Positions 62,495 through 64,000 of a DNA stretch of 64,000 nucleotides are shown in pieces. A program made the translations under genes and the position numbers. This DNA is from JAWVFM01 sp963771655 (lineage in GTDB: Bacteria > Actinomycetota > Thermoleophilia > Solirubrobacterales > 70-9), in assembly GCA_963771655.1 (NCBI GenBank), contig CAVYUG010000004.1:186001-250000 (forward strand), in the 5' to 3' direction. The number at the start of each line of letters is the position of its first letter. The stretch's first letter is position 1. A model generated the notes under the pieces. The model had not been told where the DNA came from and did not search any database. It saw only the letters and a program-made list of their open reading frames with translations.

Positions 62495-63169
62495 ATGATG
62501 GCGTCTTTGCGTGGGCGCCTCACATACGCGAACGTGATCGCGACGGTGGCTCTCTTCGTCGCTATCGGCGGCACGAGCTACGCGGTAAGCCACCTCAGCG
62601 GCAAACAGATCCGTAAGCACTCGATTCCAGGTAACCGCGTCAAGAACAACGCCCTCGGCCGCGCGCAGATCAAGGAGTCGAAGCTCGGGCCGGTGCCCAA
62701 CGCAGCCCTCGCCGCAAACGCAGCGCGGCTCGGCGGTCAGGACCCCATTGCGTTCCTACGCTACGGGACCTCGGTGCCGTCGGGCGAAACCATCACCGGC
62801 GCCTTCAACGTCTACGGCCTCGAGGAGGACACCGCCGGGAACCCCGCGGGGTTCGACTTCCGCGTCGTCGGGTTCCCGGTCCCGGCTCCGGAGCGCCTCG
62901 CCGACGAGCAGGTGAATTTCAGCCCCGCTGATCCGGCAAAGACGGGCGATGAGGATCCAGCGTGCTCCGGCAGCCTCGACAACCCCACCGCTCCGCCGGG
63001 GAAAGTGTGCCTCTATCCGCTGCACCTGATCGCGGCGCCGAACTCGGCTGCCGGCTACGCGCTCGGAGGATCGCGTTACGGGTTCGCCGTCCAGGCGTCG
63101 GCCGGCGCCCTGACTCCGAGCAGCGCCACGCTCCAGGTCGACGGCGTCTGGGCGTACACCGCGCCCTGA
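62495..63169 (+). CDS. Secreted protein of unknown function
   Basis: A 224-residue exported protein with the start MMASLRGRLTYANVIATVAL, FVAIGGTSYAV, a leader style found in Solirubrobacter-type proteins. A linker HLSGKQIRKHSIPGNRVKNN and LGRAQIKESKLGPVPNAAL precede a beta-rich domain with two Cys (DPACSGSL and GKVCLYPL). No enzymatic motif was recognised. Either of two adjacent ATGs could be the start. Confidence 0.75.
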   Translation: MMASLRGRLTYANVIATVALFVAIGGTSYAVSHLSGKQIRKHSIPGNRVKNNALGRAQIKESKLGPVPNAALAANAARLGGQDPIAFLRYGTSVPSGETITGAFNVYGLEEDTAGNPAGFDFRVVGFPVPAPERLADEQVNFSPADPAKTGDEDPACSGSLDNPTAPPGKVCLYPLHLIAAPNSAAGYALGGSRYGFAVQASAGALTPSSATLQVDGVWAYTAP

Positions 63170-63193
63170 CAACCCGGCCCGGTGCCCGCGTCA

Positions 63194-63229
63194 GGCGAAG
63201 TCGTCGTCTGGCTGACGACGATCTTCGCC
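63194..63229. terminator. Strong bidirectional hairpin between convergent genes
   Basis: GGCGAAG pairs with CTTCGCC, and, after a small internal bulge, CGTCGTC pairs with GACGACG around a TGGCT loop. The 14 pairs lie in the gap between two convergent genes, making this the clearest terminator-like hairpin in the window. Confidence 0.7.
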
Positions 63230-63248
63230 CGACGAGAGCACCCGGCGG

Positions 63249-63608
63249 CTACTCGCTGTGGACCGTGTCGCTCACGGCCTTCTTGCACTTGTCCGTGGCC
63301 GGGACCTTGGCGTAGAACTTGCCGCGCAGGTCCGTGTTGATGGACCACATCGAGTCCGGGCCGTTCGGCTGGGCGATGTCCGTTCCTACCTTCACATCGC
63401 CACTCCTCTTGTGCTTGAAGAGCTTGACCTTGCGGTTCAGCTCGCAGGGATCCTGCCTCGGGCTGTGGACGTAGCCGAAGAACCCACCCTGCTGTGCCTC
63501 GATGCTGACCGAGGTCGGCGTCGCGGCTATCGCGATGGCCGCGGTCGCGATGACGGCGGCAAGCGCTACCGCCAGGACGCCCGCGAATTTCGTGATGCGC
63601 ATTTGCAT
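63249..63608 (-). CDS. Secreted protein of unknown function
   Basis: A 119-residue exported protein with a signal peptide (KFAGVLAVALAAVIATAAIA, IAATP). The mature part has two Cys (QDPCELNRKVKLFKHK and ATDKCKKAV) and a beta-sandwich-like composition (DSMWSINTDLRGKFYAKVP). It resembles small immunoglobulin-like secreted proteins, but no family was recognised. Confidence 0.75.
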   Translation of the reverse strand: MQMRITKFAGVLAVALAAVIATAAIAIAATPTSVSIEAQQGGFFGYVHSPRQDPCELNRKVKLFKHKRSGDVKVGTDIAQPNGPDSMWSINTDLRGKFYAKVPATDKCKKAVSDTVHSE

Positions 63609-63648
63609 CCTTTCGTTTGAGTGCCGCTGACGCTAACACGCCCGCGTC

Positions 63649-63654
63649 TAGGCT
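63649..63654 (+). promoter_or_regulatory. Putative −10 box (TAGGCT) of the PPOX gene
   Basis: TAGGCT ends 7 bases before the ATG at 63662, in the gap between divergent genes. Confidence 0.45.
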
Positions 63655-63661
63655 TCCGGCG

Positions 63662-64000
63662 ATGGCGCGGCGAATGTCCGAGGAAGAGGTCCGGGGATTC
63701 CTGGCCGAGGGCACGAGGACCGGCAAGCTCGCCACGGTCCGAGAGGACGGCAGCCCGCACGTCGTCCCGATCTGGTTCGTCCTCGACGGCGACGACCTGA
63801 TCTTCACGACCGCGGCTGCCACCGTGAAGGGGAAGGCGCTGCGTAGAGACGGCCGCGCCGCGATCTGCGTCGACATGGAGCGATCGCCCTTCGCCTACGT
63901 CATGGTCGCGGGCGAGGTGGAGATCTCGGAGCACCTCGACGAGATGCTCGTGTGGGCGACGAGGATCGCGGCGCGCTACGAGGGCTCGGAGCGCGCCGAG
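63662..64000 (+). CDS. PPOX-class (F420-dependent-type) oxidoreductase, 3' end outside window
   Basis: The first 113 residues of a split-barrel flavin/F420 protein. EEEVRGFLAEGTRTGKLATV, REDGSPHVVPIWFVLDGDDL, KGKALRRDGRAAICVDME and PFAYVMVAGEVEISEHLDE are typical of the PPOX F420-dependent group, abundant in actinobacteria. The gene continues past the window. No stop was seen. Confidence 0.9.
   Translation, partial: MARRMSEEEVRGFLAEGTRTGKLATVREDGSPHVVPIWFVLDGDDLIFTTAAATVKGKALRRDGRAAICVDMERSPFAYVMVAGEVEISEHLDEMLVWATRIAARYEGSERAE

Overview
The window is about 70% G+C, densely packed, and uses GTG and TTG starts freely. HspR-ClpB, many TANNNT boxes placed 6-11 bases before start codons, a PPOX/F420-type oxidoreductase and Solirubrobacter-like secreted proteins point to a high-GC actinobacterium. 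My best guess is Thermoleophilia/Solirubrobacterales; this is inferred, since no rRNA is present. No prophage, insertion sequence, CRISPR array or replication origin was seen.

Layout. 1-2985: hspR (5' end cut by the window) and clpB. 3044-5865: a frameshifted heparinase-like polysaccharide lyase, a methyltransferase and a GYD protein. 5885-9007: purD-purE-purB. 9012-11809 (minus): a CsoR-type regulator with a candidate operator, a cytochrome P450 and an exported protein. 11847-25845: a glycan-modification region with seven sulfotransferases, two related GT4 glycosyltransferases, a GT2-like glycosyltransferase and a methyltransferase. It surrounds and interleaves with purC, purS and purQ and runs into purL (25835-28026). 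An RTX-repeat secreted protein lies at 15943-17094. 28023-34791: a lipoprotein peptidase, a second heparinase-like lyase (lipoprotein), and an esterase/CMD/TetR/SDR operon. 34883-38571: purF-purN-purH. 38581-43758: a CMD protein, tRNA-Lys(UUU), an HTH+HNH protein, DoxX, a LigD-like ligase, an Rrf2 regulator and a sulfate-binding protein with an abnormal C-terminus. 43873-49528: a PhoD-like phosphatase, then thiO-thiS-thiG behind a TPP riboswitch, with a divergent SnoaL-ThiE fusion and a membrane protein. 49543-62490: two 2-oxoacid dehydrogenase gene sets (lpdA, a DsbA-like protein, pdhA-pdhB-pdhC; then a branched-chain-type E1a-E1b-E2 with an amino-acid dehydrogenase), followed by lipB-lipA, which make the lipoyl cofactor both E2s need. 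62495-64000: two secreted proteins of unknown role and a PPOX oxidoreductase cut by the window edge.

How the genes fit together. Ten purine genes (purD, E, B, C, S, Q, L, F, N, H) cover most of the route to IMP; purM is not in the window. Sulfotransferase genes are joined to purine genes by GTGA and TGATG start/stop overlaps, so the two sets are probably co-translated. The sulfotransferases, glycosyltransferases and two heparinase-like lyases together suggest making and turning over a sulfated surface glycan. That is an inference, not shown.

Two further points. A 44-bp element with 9-bp inverted arms and a fixed 26-base centre occurs four times, at gene ends. Five genes, including core purL and pdhC, each carry an apparent single-base frameshift, and a sixth (the sulfate-binding protein) may do so; assembly indels are the likeliest cause.
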